DNA from: Gnetum montanum
Lineage: Eukaryota > Streptophyta > Gnetopsida > Gnetales > Gnetaceae
NCBI GenBank assembly: GCA_015680685.1
Contig: MNCI01011532.1
Coordinates: forward strand, 201,980-265,979
Direction of reading: 5' to 3'
DNA: 64,000 nucleotides
The notes under the pieces were generated by a model that was not told the origin of the DNA, did not search any database, and worked only from the letters and a program-made list of their open reading frames with translations. Numbering within the stretch: the stretch's first letter is position 1; each line of letters opens with the position of its first letter. The position numbers and the translations under genes are program-made. Shown here one piece after another: positions 33,615 to 45,827 of the stretch.

Positions 33615-36150
33615 ATGTCTTCTTCTTCGCACAAAATCACTTCAACACCTAGGACTAACACAAGAAGCAATCAGCGATAAAATACACATGACGTTGACCT
33701 ACCAGTTCCTCAAAAATTTCATGTGGTATATATCCATCCTAATGAATGTATACCCAACTTCACCTTTATTCTCCACCAAGACGAATAGCTACATTGGTGT
33801 GATTTGGAAGATCACGTAGTGTTACCTCCCTACCATTTAGTTCCAAGTATGCTTCTTCATGCTCTCACATGAATAGGCATGCAACACTTACACGCTGAGT
33901 ACATTGGGCAGGACTATGATTCAAGGGACTATTGTCCCACTGAACTGCAACGTCAAAGGGACTTGCAATAGGAGAGACACCATAAGTCTTTGAAGGGAAA
34001 ATGGTCTAAGGATGCCCCACACATTTTAAGTGAAATTGAGCGTGATGAAACTACTTCAGGTAGTCACCCACATAACGATGTTCCTCCCCTTGACTTTGGA
34101 CAAGGGGTTGTGTATTAGAACCTTCATTCTACTATTCACAACCTAGGTGCTGATACCAATGGACATAAAGAGTCTGAAAAAGGAACAAGGGCACATGACA
34201 AAGGTGGGCATTCTAATTGCAATCATAATCGAGACAGAGACCATCGAAGAGAAGGTAGTAGACATCGTCATGATGATGGTTCTCCTTCTTCTTCACCTTC
34301 ATCATCTCCTTCACCCTCTCCTTCCATGTCTGGATGTAGCCATAGAGAAATAGATCATGAGGATAAGGGCAAACAAAGTGGAATTTACAAACAGGACAAC
34401 CAAGATAGAGGACAAGGGAACTCTAGGGAATCACGCCATAGAAGAAGAAAGAGTAGGGAACTACATAGACACCATAGATTCTATGAACAAGATGATCATG
34501 ATGAACCCCTACTCGCCATGCGAAGCATACTAGATATAACTAAGGCCATGAGAGTTCCAACAAGGCACCAAAAAGATAGTAGGATCAAGAGGCTTGACAT
34601 GAATAACATCCCACAATTTGATGGGGGATATAACGTTGATCCTCAAAATCACTTACAAGAATTTCATGATGTGTGTGCCTTGCAAAACATAGAAAACAAG
34701 TGGCAAAAGCTTAAGTTATTCCCACGAATACTAATAAAAAAAGCTAAAAGCTTATACTGGTCCTTAGAACCAGAATCCATTTTTAGATGGAGTATGATGT
34801 TAGAACTATTTAATGATAAGTACCAAACGTACTCCCAAGTGTCTAACCTACGAAAGCAAATCCAAGGATGAAAACAAGGAAGTCATGAACCCTTGGATGC
34901 TGCCATGGGCCACTATTATGCACTCTTACATCATCTTCTTGGCCATGGTTATTCACAACAGGATCAACTACACCATCTCATAGATGGGCTTAGGCATGAA
35001 ACATGAAGGACCCTTGGGACTTATGCCCAAGGAATGTTATCTGAGCTTAGGTTCCATCACATTCACAGACTGCTGGAGCAAGTAGCTAAGAAAGAAGATG
35101 AGCTACGAAAAAGAGAGAGTGCATAAAAATACAACCAAGATCCTTCCCTCCGAAAGAAGGGGATGAGATTTTGTGAGGATGAGGAAGAGTCACCACTCGA
35201 AGAGATGGTGAATAGGAAAACATTGCCTATTCAAAATTTGGCATCAGAAGTATCGGCAAAGGTAGACCAAATGTGGGACTCCCTAGATAGTAGGTTTCAA
35301 ACTGTGCTCAAAGTAGTAGAGGAGTCTAGGGAGCGAGGCAGTGATTGTGAAAAAATGAAAAATAGAGAAGCATAAAATGCACATAACAAGGGTAAGGGTA
35401 AATTTGCTATTACTGAAGAGGTTGTGGACTCAAATACGGATGATGATAGTGGATGTGAGATCTATCAATATGACCATCCTAAGGGATGTTGCCCTGTAAT
35501 CTCACATTTATAGAAGTATAGGGTGTATGCACTTAATTCACGTTTAAACAAACGGCAAACATCTCTATGGTTACCTTATCCCCAAGGTAACCCAAGGTGT
35601 TCCATCAACCTTTAACGTATTATCCAAGTGGAACTCAACACCCACAATCATGGTGAATGCCACCACCAAGGCAACAACATCCTTACTAGCAACCTGATCC
35701 ATATGGATATTACATGCAACATCCAATCTCTCCACATGAATTTATTGGTCATGTTACCCCCCAACATCACTACCAAGCCTGTGAATACTATAGGACTCTC
35801 TCTCTTAGGGGCAACATTCCATAAGTATACTATCCTTCCAATTTAGTCGCATCTCTCCCACCAATAGCTCCATTACCACCTTCTCCAGCAATGCAAGGTG
35901 AACTCCATACTCAGCCACAACAATGCAATGCCACAAGGGTTATTAATCCTCAACCTACTATTGGTTCTGACAACTGTATAGAGAAAGATCTTTCTTCATA
36001 ACCAAAAATCCAACCAAGCCTTTTCAACCTCAAGTGGCTAAGTCTTTGAACACCTTTGTATCAACTAAAGCTTTGGAGCCCCCTTCAAACTTAACACCAC
36101 ATTCAATGCATGCGGTCATGTTAACACATGTCGTTACTGATTGGATCAAG
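33615..36150 (+). pseudogene. Gag of the plus-strand Ty3/gypsy element
   Basis: ATG at 33615 (MSSSS). N-terminal block VVYIHPNECIPNFTFILHQ; an Asp/His/Arg/Ser-rich linker (34180-34480); then the capsid-type domain in the open run 34326-34871 with NNIPQFDGGYNVDPQNHLQE and KLKLFPRILIKKAKSLYW; HYYALLHHLLGHGY near 34910; a basic/acidic section 35163-35375; and a zinc knuckle CEIYQYDHPKGCC near 35455 with its second Cys changed to Tyr. Broken by several stops and at least two frame changes. It would assemble the particle and package RNA. Confidence 0.8.
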
Positions 36151-36540
36151 GCTAGCCACCTTCCTAAGAAATTCTTTGATCTTGTGAGTCCTCTAATCTA
36201 TCTACAAATCATTGGGAATGAGCCATGAAATACTCTTTTGGATTCAGGTTTTGGTGTCAACCTAATATCCTAAGAAATGTATAAGGCTTGGAACCTGCCC
36301 CCATTGAAAAAGAGCAATATCCATTTAGAGTTAGCCAAACAGTCCATCACTATCCCCTTGGGATTAGTAGAGGATATTGTTACCACTTTTTGTGGGTGGT
36401 TGTATCCAGCTGACTTCCTGGTGATCCAAGTGAATAATAGTAAGGGAGACATCCCAATCATAATGGGAAGGGCATGGCTAAGCACTATCGATGCACACCT
36501 AGGAATTCTCAATATTTCCGTAGAAATATCTAAGGAAAAC
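36150..36540 (+). pseudogene. Aspartic protease of the plus-strand element
   Basis: LLDSGFGVNLIS near 36237 is the active-site block with the catalytic Asp kept, then MYKAWNLPPLKKSN, ITIPLGLVEDIVTTF, YPADFLVIQV and IIMGRAWLSTIDAHL. This is the Athila-style protease layout just before RT. One stop separates the active site from the rest. Confidence 0.8.
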
Positions 36541-36719
36541 ACTTTTGGAAAGATCGAGAACAAGAAGGTTACATGCATCACATACAGTGACACAGGGTGC
36601 AATTGTGTGCAAAGAGCATGGGTTGTGCAAAGTTTAATATTACCTACAGTGTGCACAAATGATCAACATACAAAGGTGCATGTATGCAGTAGCCACAACA
36701 AAAGAAGACATCTAGTGGA

Positions 36720-38375
36720 TGATAGCTGATCAAGAAAGCAACTCAATTCTATGCATGAAACTAACCAAGGGTTTGACTTGCACTTATATAGATAGCATTG
36801 ATTCATTAGAGCAAGTCCACTGCCAACTTCCAAGTCCTAACTTAAAAAACATCAATTTGGGGAAGTTGGAAATTCCCAAGAAATTTAAAAAAGAGCCCCT
36901 AGAGCTAAAACCATTACCCACCAGTATGGAATACACGTTCCTTAAGAATGGAAAATTGGTAATCATCAACGTGAGACTTGCTCTGCAACAAAAAGAAAGT
37001 CTGCTCAAGGTAATAAATAAGTGGTCAAAATCTTTAGCATGGTCATATCTAGAATTAACTAGAATAGATCCTAGGATATGTCAGCATAGGATTTACACTA
37101 ACTCCTCCTTGAACCCTCAAAAACAACCACAGAGGCGATTGAACCCAAATTTGAAGCAAGTAGTAAAAGAAGAAATTGAACAACTTCTAAATGTTGGGTT
37201 CATATACCCCATTGCTAATAGTGAATGGATTAACCCCTTAGTAATCATGCCTATAAAGGGAGGCAAATGGAGGGTGTGCATAGACTTTAGGCTACTAAAC
37301 ATGGCAACATTCAAAGATCACTTTCTGTTGCCATTTATTGACCAAGTCTTAGATACAATCATAGGGCATTGCTATTATAGTTTTCTAGTTGGCTATAGCA
37401 GATACAACCAAATATAAATAGCCCCAAAAGACCAAGTCAAAACCATGTTCACTAGTCCTTGGGGAACATTTTCATACAAACAAATGCCATTTGGCTTGTG
37501 CAATGCCCCTACCACATTTCAACACTTAGTTCTAAGCATATTCCAGCAATAGATAGGAAATGGTGTGGAAGTCTTTATGAATGACTTCTCCACTTACAGA
37601 GAAAGTTTTGATCAAGCCTTAGACTGGTTAGAGCAAGTACTAAAAAGATGTGTAGAGAATAATCTAAGGCTCAATTGGTAGAAAATCCATTTAATGATCC
37701 AAGAAGGTGTAGTACTTGGGCATAAAATTTCACATGCAAGGATATAGGTAGACCCTGAGAAAATCAAGGTCATCCAAGGAATTACCCATCAACCAAAAAC
37801 TATCAAATACATTTGGTCATTCCTTGGACACACTGGCTACTATAGGAGGTTCATAGAGATCTTTTCGAAGGTTTCCAAACCATTGGTAGAGTTAACAAAA
37901 AAGGATATACCCTTCAAGTGGACTAGGAAATGCAAACTAGCCTTCCAAACTTTGAAGTAGAATCTTGTAGAAACACCCATTCTACAAGCTCCTAACTGGT
38001 CCAAACCATTCCATGTCATGACTAATGCATCCAACTATGCCTTAGGATTCGTACTTACATACTTATATGATCAAAAACATCCTTATTATATTCACTGTGT
38101 AAGTAGAAGTATAGCTAATGCATAACTTAACAACACTACTACAGAAAAAGAATTAATGGCTATAGTGTTTGCACTAGAAAAATTTAGGCACTATGTATTG
38201 GGATACAAAGTATTCATACACATAGATCATAGTACAATTCGGTTTCTCATGAATAAGCCAATGGTAAGCCCTCGTATTATACCATTGCTGGTAATCCTAC
38301 AAAAGTTTGATCTAACAATGGTCGATCGTAAAGGCACTGAGATGGTTGTTGCTAATCATTTATCTCGATTTCACT
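36720..38375 (+). pseudogene. Reverse transcriptase and RNase H of the plus-strand element
   Basis: The long open run 36719-37417 covers the connector and the first half of RT: WSYLELTRIDPRICQHRIY, VKEEIEQLLNVGFIYPI, MPIKGGKWRVCIDFRLLN. The motif around the first catalytic Asp reads SFLVGYSRYNQI (Asp changed to Val). Then TMFTSPWGTFSYKQMPFGL and VEVFMNDFSTY, where the YxDD-type box has lost one Asp. FLGHTGYYRRFIEIFSK follows, then RNase H with NASNYALGFVL, TEKELMAIVFALEKFRHYVL, HIDHSTIRFLMNKP and NHLSRFH near 38375. Both active-site changes and about nine stops show it is dead. Confidence 0.9.
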
Positions 38376-38649
38376 AGGACAGAAAAGAGGATGAGTATCC
38401 TATTTTTTATCACTTCCTTGATGAGTTTCTCTTTGCCAATGTAGTGAATGACCAATCACCCATAGAGACAAACTAGTACAGTAGCATTCTGAGCTATCTC
38501 CTTACCCAACAAACACCATAAGAGTTAGACCTTAAGAAGAAACAACAATTTTTTCACAGAGCCAAGTACTTTATGGAAGTCAATGGAAAATTGTACAAAG
38601 TATGTCTCGATAAATTGGTTTGATGGTGTGTTCCCGATGGAGATCAACT

Positions 38650-39790
38650 AAGAGCTCTCCAAGATGCTCATGAGGGCCCTTGTGGGGGTCACTATGCTAG
38701 GAGATGAATGACTATTAAGATCCTACTTGCAAGGTATTATTGGCCTACTTTGTTCTAAGACACCCATCACTTCGTCCAATCTTGTGAACATTGTCAATGT
38801 GATGGGAGAATGACTGCTAGAATGGAGGGTTCACAACAATGGATTCAACCACTAGAACCCTTCAACATTTTGTGGATTGATTTCATGGGGTCCATTATGC
38901 CAATGTCCAATGGAAAAGCTTACATCATAGTTGCTTACATCATAGTTGCCATAGACTACTTAACAAAATGGGCTAAAGAAGCTACTGTCAAAGATTGCAC
39001 ATCATCTACAGCTACATGATTTGTCCAACAATAAGTCATAAATAGGTTTGGTGTGCCACATGCACTTATCTTAGATAATGATACACACTTTACAGGTGCA
39101 ACTTTTCAAAAGTTAATGCAATGCTTAAGGGTTGAGCACAAATTGACTACACCATACCAACCCCAAGCAAATGGTCAAGCCGAGGTCACCAACAGGGAGA
39201 TTACTAAGATATTGACCAGAACCATTAGCAAGTATAGGCAAGACTAGAGCACTAAACTGAATGATGCTCTTTGGGCATACCGCTCCACATGGAAACTCCC
39301 TATAGGCTACTCTCCCTATGAGTTAGTGTATGGAAAACTTCCAACACTCCCTATTCAAACTAAGCTCCGTACACTAGCCATAGCATGTGACCTCAACATT
39401 GACCTCGATCTAACACAAAAATAAAGGTTAATGAATTTTAACTTGCTAGATGAGAACCGATTAGCTGCCCTATCTTCTAATGAGTTGCACAAGGCATTTA
39501 ATAAACAATATCATGACCTGAAAATTAGGATAGTTAAGTACCAGCCAGGAGATAAGGTTCTCTACTAGAACCCCACACATGTGTCACAATGTGGCAAATT
39601 TCAAACATTGTGGAAAGGACCTTACATTATCTATGCAACTTTTCCTTCAGGGGCCATAACCATATATAAACCTGAGAGCCCAGATAAGAGACTGTTAGAC
39701 AATGTGCAACAAACAAAACCATTCCATGAGTTTAGGTTAGCTAGAACATATGCTACCTTTGCAAGTGGGCAACCTTGCTCATTATTTTGA
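38650..39790 (+). pseudogene. Integrase of the plus-strand element
   Basis: Zinc-binding region with HEGPCGGHYARR and SCEHCQCDGRM (38670-38815). The core has NILWIDFMGSIMPMSNGKAY (first Asp), LILDNDTHF (second Asp kept, glycine changed), and QPQANGQAEVTNREI (Glu). Then LNDALWAYRSTWKLPIGYS, SPYELVYGKLP and a C-terminal part with QPGDKVLY and FQTLWKGPYIIY ending near 39790. A 15-bp tandem duplication at 38918-38947 repeats AYIIV just before the DYLTKW block. Confidence 0.9.
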
Positions 39791-41722
39791 ATCTCCTCCT
39801 TCCAATTTAGTCATGGTGGAGATGGCCACCCTTGCTAATGATTAAAGACCCTCAGTTCTTTCTAAGTTTTTTTTTTTTTACATATTTTTGTTTTGCACAT
39901 TTCTTTAAAATTTCTTGCTTTTATTTTACACAATCATTCATATTTTTACCATTTCTTTATGTGATTACTTTATTTTTTTTGTCACTCACTAAGTGTTCAT
40001 GATGGTGGTATGAATAATATCATATCAATTGCTAATGTTTGGATTTTACCTTTGAAATACAATGTTGATATTAAGGTATGGTTCTTTTAATTAAATAGGT
40101 AATGAGTCCACATCGTACATGCATCCATAAAATCCTATGGTCTCCCTTGGCTTGGAACTGTATAGTCCCTTTCTTTAATAAAACTATTAACGAATTAGTG
40201 ATTGGGTATTTCTTAGATTAAGGAAAGACTCAAAGGAGGAAAAGGGTGTGACTTCAAAGGGATTCTATGCATTTGTACTGGCTATTCTCTTGAGTGCTTG
40301 GATGCTTTTTCTTTGGATTTTCCACCATTCCAATCATTCATCAAATCACCAGAAGCTAAGTTCATAAAATAAGTCTTTGCATGGTAACACAAAAAAAAAT
40401 AGTGAGAATTCAAAGCATACCCCTTAGAAACAATAATGATCTTGGGCTACATGCACTGGTTATGGCACTGGAAAGACATGTTACCCATGCCTGAAGGATC
40501 CCTCTAACTAAGGCCCCTTCTCACTTTCTGGTTCTCCAACTTGCTCTCCTTGGAATGGTGGTGACTTTTTGTAGAGGCATTCTTGTTGCTCTACGAGGAT
40601 GGATTGGTCAAATGTGTTGATGTGAGGTCACTGAATGTGGTTGGTTTGAGTCTGGATTTGGAAGGAGTTCTACTCGATCACATTAACTATGAAACACACA
40701 AGGGACTTTACACAACCTTTTTTTTGGGTTTCGATTCCATTCTCTCCTCTCCACCTTTCTTTCCCATTTCTCATCTCATTGCTGGTTTTATCATTAATCT
40801 ATATCTGGGTTGATGCATTCTTCTTCCTTGGTAATTTTTTGTGGGTAATTTTTTAACTCTTACTTCCTAATGACATTCCTAGAGCCTACGGACTCTTTGG
40901 TTTGCAGGTTTGTCAGGTCATCAAGGGCATAAGCTTGCTTTGGGGAGGACCCATTGGCATTCCTTTTTGGGTGCACTTGTTAACTTCTTTCCCTTAAACA
41001 TTTCCTACAATCACCAATTTTTGTTTCATGCGCATCCATGACATTCATTTTATTGACGTTGTCATTGTTATTTTTTCTCCATCTTTCTTATTCCTTCTTT
41101 TTTTCCCATCCTACCGCTACCAAATATTTGCTCTTAGTCATGGGGGCCCAGGCACAAATTTTTCAATTTGTTTTAACCCCTACACCTTAAGTAGTCACCA
41201 GTGTTGAAACTCCAGAACTAGTATCTACCATAACCACAACTTAGCCAATGCACTTCACATTGAGGCAAGGTATTAATTACATTGTGATTTATCTCCCTCA
41301 CTCATTTGTGAGTGTATTGTGTGTGTAGATGGAAATCATACAACAATGGACTAGGCTTGGAGGATGCACTCAGGATGGACTAGAATTGGAACATTTATGA
41401 AAGAAGCAAGATTGGTGGCATGGCTATGGATGAACAACAATAGGCACAATTTTGGCATTAGCAACAACATGTCTTATTATTTTCTCTCTCTCTCCTTCTT
41501 CTCTTTCAGCTACCAATAAGGCTAGATGTCATTTATGTATACTATTCACTTTTGTAGTCATGAAGACTAATGTTGTCATCTATTGTATTGTTGATCCATT
41601 CACTAGGAATGTTAAGTCAGTCACCCCGTTACACCATCAATAGTCATTTAGTCAATAATCCCATACCTTCCCAATATTTTATAAGGAACTCGAGGACAAT
41701 TTTTCATTCAGTCATGGAGGTA
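39791..41722 (+). other. Non-coding tail and polypurine tract of the plus-strand element
   Basis: Homologous in its first 700 bases to the tail of the minus-strand element. An open frame 40583-40813 (hydrophobic C-terminal end) has no recognisable relatives and is probably chance. The last 35 bases (GAGGACAAT ... ATGGAGGTA at 41713-41722) are the PPT region shared with 19520 and 43785. Confidence 0.6.
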
Positions 41723-42114
41723 TGATGAACCACAATATCGCGTCCATGATATCAAATCAAGCATGCAATGTTAGATACCCAATATCGTGGCCTATCTCCT
41801 TATCTATAAATAAGAGGTGATGCCCTTGGTTCCCACAGTTAGAAGTTAGTCCCTTAGCCAAACTCTTGCCATTTTCTCCCTCTAGAGTTAGAATTATTTC
41901 TACGTGCCCGCAATAGGATTCATAGAGTGAATGGATCTTTATTTGAGCATTATGTACCTGAGCACACTTTGTGTATGACAATAAAGATGAACTTTATGAT
42001 AAACCTTGCAACATATAGAATAGATTAATTAGTGTTAATTATTTTTTAATACTTTCATAGTTAATTAATTATTTCTCTCACCCTACAACTCTCTTAGTTA
42101 AATACACTCAGTAC
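41723..42114 (+). mobile_element. 3' LTR, truncated by the gap
   Basis: TGATGAACCACAATATCG onward, aligned to 32648-33070. TATA at CTATAAATAAG near 41810, R core near 41937, AATAAAGATG near 41980. It runs into Ns at 42115. Confidence 0.85.
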
Positions 42115-42595
42115 NNNNNNNNNNNNNNNNNNNNNNNNNNNNNNNNNNNNNNNNNNNNNNNNNNNNNNNNNNNNNNNNNNNNNNNNNNNNNNNNNNNNNN
42201 NNNNNNNNNNNNNNNNNNNNNNNNNNNNNNNNNNNNNNNNNNNNNNNNNNNNNNNNNNNNNNNNNNNNNNNNNNNNNNNNNNNNNNNNNNNNNNNNNNNN
42301 NNNNNNNNNNNNNNNNNNNNNNNNNNNNNNNNNNNNNNNNNNNNNNNNNNNNNNNNNNNNNNNNNNNNNNNNNNNNNNNNNNNNNNNNNNNNNNNNNNNN
42401 NNNNNNNNNNNNNNNNNNNNNNNNNNNNNNNNNNNNNNNNNNNNNNNNNNNNNNNNNNNNNNNNNNNNNNNNNNNNNNNNNNNNNNNNNNNNNNNNNNNN
42501 NNNNNNNNNNNNNNNNNNNNNNNNNNNNNNNNNNNNNNNNNNNNNNNNNNNNNNNNNNNNNNNNNNNNNNNNNNNNNNNNNNNNNTAAGATTTCA
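42115..42595. other. Assembly gap (481 N)
   Basis: Run of N. The right side does not continue the 3' LTR, so the element end, its target duplication and perhaps more sequence are missing. Confidence 1.
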
Positions 42596-43796
42596 ACTCA
42601 TGATATTAGTTTTATTAGTAAATGCATTTTAAAAAATTACATTTTTTTTGCTACTTATGAAGTTATAAAGGAAGTGTTACTATTTTTGTTAATAAAAATT
42701 AGATTGAAAATTTTTTAAATTCTAGGTTTGACAACCTTGGAAGAGTTATTTGGATTATTTGTCATAGTCAAAAAGGTGACTTTGGACTCTATAATATTTA
42801 TGCTTCTAATAATTCGAAAGATTAATCAAAGTTTTGGAGATATCTTCTATTTCTACATAAAGTTCTTTGGATTATTGAAAGTGATTTTCATATGGTCGAA
42901 AGTCATTTAGATTAACTTGGTAGTTTTCTCATTATATATATTCTCAATTCAATCACACAACAGTTACCTAATTAGTAGCCAATCTTGAATAATCTTATCT
43001 CAATTCATCAAGCAAAGCTCAAAAATAAAGACTTGTAAATTTAAGACTTAACAGAGTACATGAAATTGGAAAATCTACACTATGACAACTTAGCCATGTT
43101 AATAGTATGTAAACCAAGGATAGAATTACAATAGCAACTAGCAACAATGTACTCAATATATGAAAATGAGTTCATTGACAAAAAAGATACTTATAGAAGT
43201 TTCACATTGTAGAGTCTAAACTCCATGTTGTAAAGGCTAGTTTTTAGAATAAAAAAGATGTAGCAACAAACTTGGCCAAGTAAATGATAAACTATTAAGA
43301 ATTACAAAAACTAGTTAAAGCTTTTGAAGTAGAAAGAACCTAGTTTGCAACATGGTACATAACAGCAAATGAGTTATTTTCATAGCTACCATGTCCTTGG
43401 AAGCTATCAAAATTAGAGAATAATACCAAAGTAGCATGGATAATTCATGATCCCAGGATAGAAATAGAAAAGCTAAGAGATTTGCTAAGCAAGTACTAGT
43501 TTAAGAAGCCTAACGACAAAGGGAAGCATCCAATTGAGGAGGAATTGCACTTGTTATGAACTTAAAGAAACTACATTAGACTTTTGTTTTGTGTGTCAAA
43601 TATGTCATTCATGTGTCAATCATGCATTACATAATAATTTGGTTAACCACTCAAATAAAGATGTAGCATTCATACCTAGTTAGTCATGTCATGTATATAT
43701 GAAGATGTCATCTAGTCTATGTAACCCCATAATTTTGTAATGTCATTATTCTTTTGGTTTAACTCAAGGACAAGTTTCTGGTTAGTCGTGGAGGTA
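42596..43796 (+). mobile_element. 3' internal tail of another LTR element
   Basis: No recognisable domain. The last part (ACTCAAGGACAAGTTTCTGG ... GTCGTGGAGGTA) is the same PPT region as at 19520 and 41713, so this is the 3' end of an element whose 5' part lies in or beyond the gap or is lost. Confidence 0.45.
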
Positions 43797-44718
43797 TGAT
43801 AAATTAAGTTTTTTTTACAATTGACAATGATATCATATCTGTGATATCATAGCCTAATATATGATATCGTAGATATGATGTACTAAGTCATAGACATGGT
43901 TATAAATACAAGCCCACTGTCATATCAAATCTCATCTTTAATCAAATATTAGCAAAATTCATGCAATTTATTTTCATAAAGTTAGAGTTAGTTGTAAATG
44001 CCTAAAGTTAAGTGATAAATAGCTGCACAACATCTTTATTTGAGTGGATTGTACCTAGATGCATTCCATGGCTAGAAATAAAGAACAAGATTATTTTTCA
44101 TCATTGTAGCATCTCACCTAGATTAGATTACTTTCTTATGCAATTTACATTTCCTATGAAATTTATATTTCAATATCTATTAGTCCATTGGTAGAATAAG
44201 TATGAATGACCTATGTAATTGATATTTCTATGTCATTTATAATTTAATATCTATTAGTTCATTGATAGAATAAGTATGACTAATTTTGAGTACACAAATA
44301 TAATCATCTAGTAACTTGGTAGTGGCTAAGCTTGATTCACTTAGTAGCTAGTCACTTGGTAATTGCAATAATGTTTATATTAGCTCAAGCTATGTCTAAC
44401 AAGTTAGGAAAAAATACTTATCATCGTAGGCTAGAATAGCTTTATAATTACATTGTTCTAGTTAATAAAATTCATACTTCATTTATTATTTTCACATTAG
44501 TATCCTAAGAGTCATACAACATCATTCGATCATATACCTCACTTAGACTTAAACCATATATCTTGCACCTCGCTAACTCTGATGATAAGATAATGATTTA
44601 GAATTTATCATCAACTTGCTACTATACTTATAATTTCCCATTCGTAGAGTAATATATAGTTGCATGTATGTACTTGTGGCTTGTATGATTGAGTGTTGGA
44701 AACTCTCACCACTCATCA
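43797..44718 (+). mobile_element. LTR of a third related family
   Basis: Starts TGATAAATTAAG after the PPT and ends CTCATCA near 44718. U3 has GATATCAT palindromic units (43828-43880). TATA at TTATAAATACAAG near 43900; R core CATCTTTATTTGAGTG near 44032; AATAAAGAAC near 44078. An internal 74-bp tandem duplication starts at 44161 and 44235. No PBS follows, so it is a 3' or solo LTR. Confidence 0.65.
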
Positions 44719-45827
44719 CACACATTCATAAGGTAAAAGGAAAGTTATCAACATACTCTCTTACTGAGTGATAAGCTAGTTCTAAATAAGGTAGGACTCT
44801 TTCACTAAGTGAGAATCTAGCTTGAAATAAGGTTGGGTTATATGATATTTGAATTCTAGCCTTGCTTGTAGGCTTATTTAACTTACCACTAATGTAAGAA
44901 TATATGCATTACTCTAGTTACCATTACTAATGCTTCATCTATTCATTAATGAAACTTATAAAGCATCATGTCTTTCATCATTAGGTATTGCATTTTTTAT
45001 TTTTATTTTTGATATTGTGAGTTCAACATCATAAACATATTTAAATAGAAAATTAATAACTATAGAAATTAAAAATTTATGTACCCATGTGCTACGGTAA
45101 GCTTGGTGGGTCTTTCATATCAATTTAAATAAATAAGAGTTTCAACCATTTTAAGGTTTAAATGGCATTTCAACTATAAGTATGGGCAAATGGGTAGAGT
45201 CTATACTATCATAGTTGACATTGTGTATTAGAGTAGCATTCTGGGATTAAAACCTTTCACTTCTGCTAGTATATTGAAACCCTTTGAACCACTTATGAAT
45301 AGCTCTATATATATAAACACTTGTATAAATGTGCATTATATATACTTACAAATATATCATCATCCTCACTTTGTACCTCCAACACAATGAGGAGGGCTAA
45401 TCAATTATAGATATATAAGGAATCAAAAATTATTAATTAATTTGTTGATAATTTAGTGGTAAGAATCTTGGTTTAATAACCCACTTATCCTACGTTTAAT
45501 TTTAATAAAAAGCACTGAGTTAAAAATTCTTTTTTAAAAAAAATCCATTAAAGAAATTCTGCAAGGGGTCGAATTGATCTAAGGATCTTGTAAGTAAAAT
45601 TTCAATTTCAACTCCGTATATACATGTATATATCTGGTATATACATTTCTTTGGCATTTTCTGTCAGGTTTTCAAATTTAGGGTGACTTCTCAAATGTAT
45701 TTCTGGTAAAGTTTCCGCGCCTTGTGATGCAAAGGTTTTAAAAGATAAACCTTATTACTCTTATACTTTTAAGATCTTCCCTAATATTTCATTCTTTTAA
45801 CAAGGTTGAAAAGTGTTTAAAATAATG
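44719..45827. other. AT-rich sequence, no gene seen
   Basis: Contains a tRNA-like segment (45444-45505) and TATATA-rich stretches near 45310 and 45620. Nothing coding supported. Confidence 0.4.
45444..45505 (+). repeat. tRNA-like SINE head, copy 3
   Basis: TAATTTAGTGGTAAGAATC resembles an A box, and ACGTTTAATTTTA at tRNA-like distance a decayed B box. Similar to the two heads at 23327-23479. Confidence 0.35.

Larger units (their letters stand above)
32648..42114 (+). mobile_element. Ty3/gypsy element, nearly full length, tRNA-Asp primed; 3' LTR cut by assembly gap
   Basis: Order: 5' LTR (32648-33483), PBS (33485-33503), gag (from 33615), protease (36150-36540), RT/RNase H (36720-38375), integrase (38650-39790), non-coding tail, PPT and 3' LTR (from 41723). 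The visible 390 bases of the 3' LTR differ from the 5' LTR at about one base in ten, plus a missing repeat unit in U3, so the insertion is old. Gene order (integrase last), the protease style and the PBS put it outside the chromoviruses, in the Athila/TAT side of Ty3/gypsy. Most stops are at former Trp or Gln codons. Confidence 0.85.

Noticed and set aside
36270-36656. 128-codon minus-strand frame
   Set aside because: Antisense of the protease region, whose plus-strand translation has clear family motifs.
40583-40813. 76-codon frame in the tail of the plus-strand gypsy element
   Set aside because: Not conserved in the related tail at 11-12 kb, and no known domain.
42108-42596. 162-codon open frame on the minus strand
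   Set aside because: It consists almost entirely of Ns in the assembly gap.
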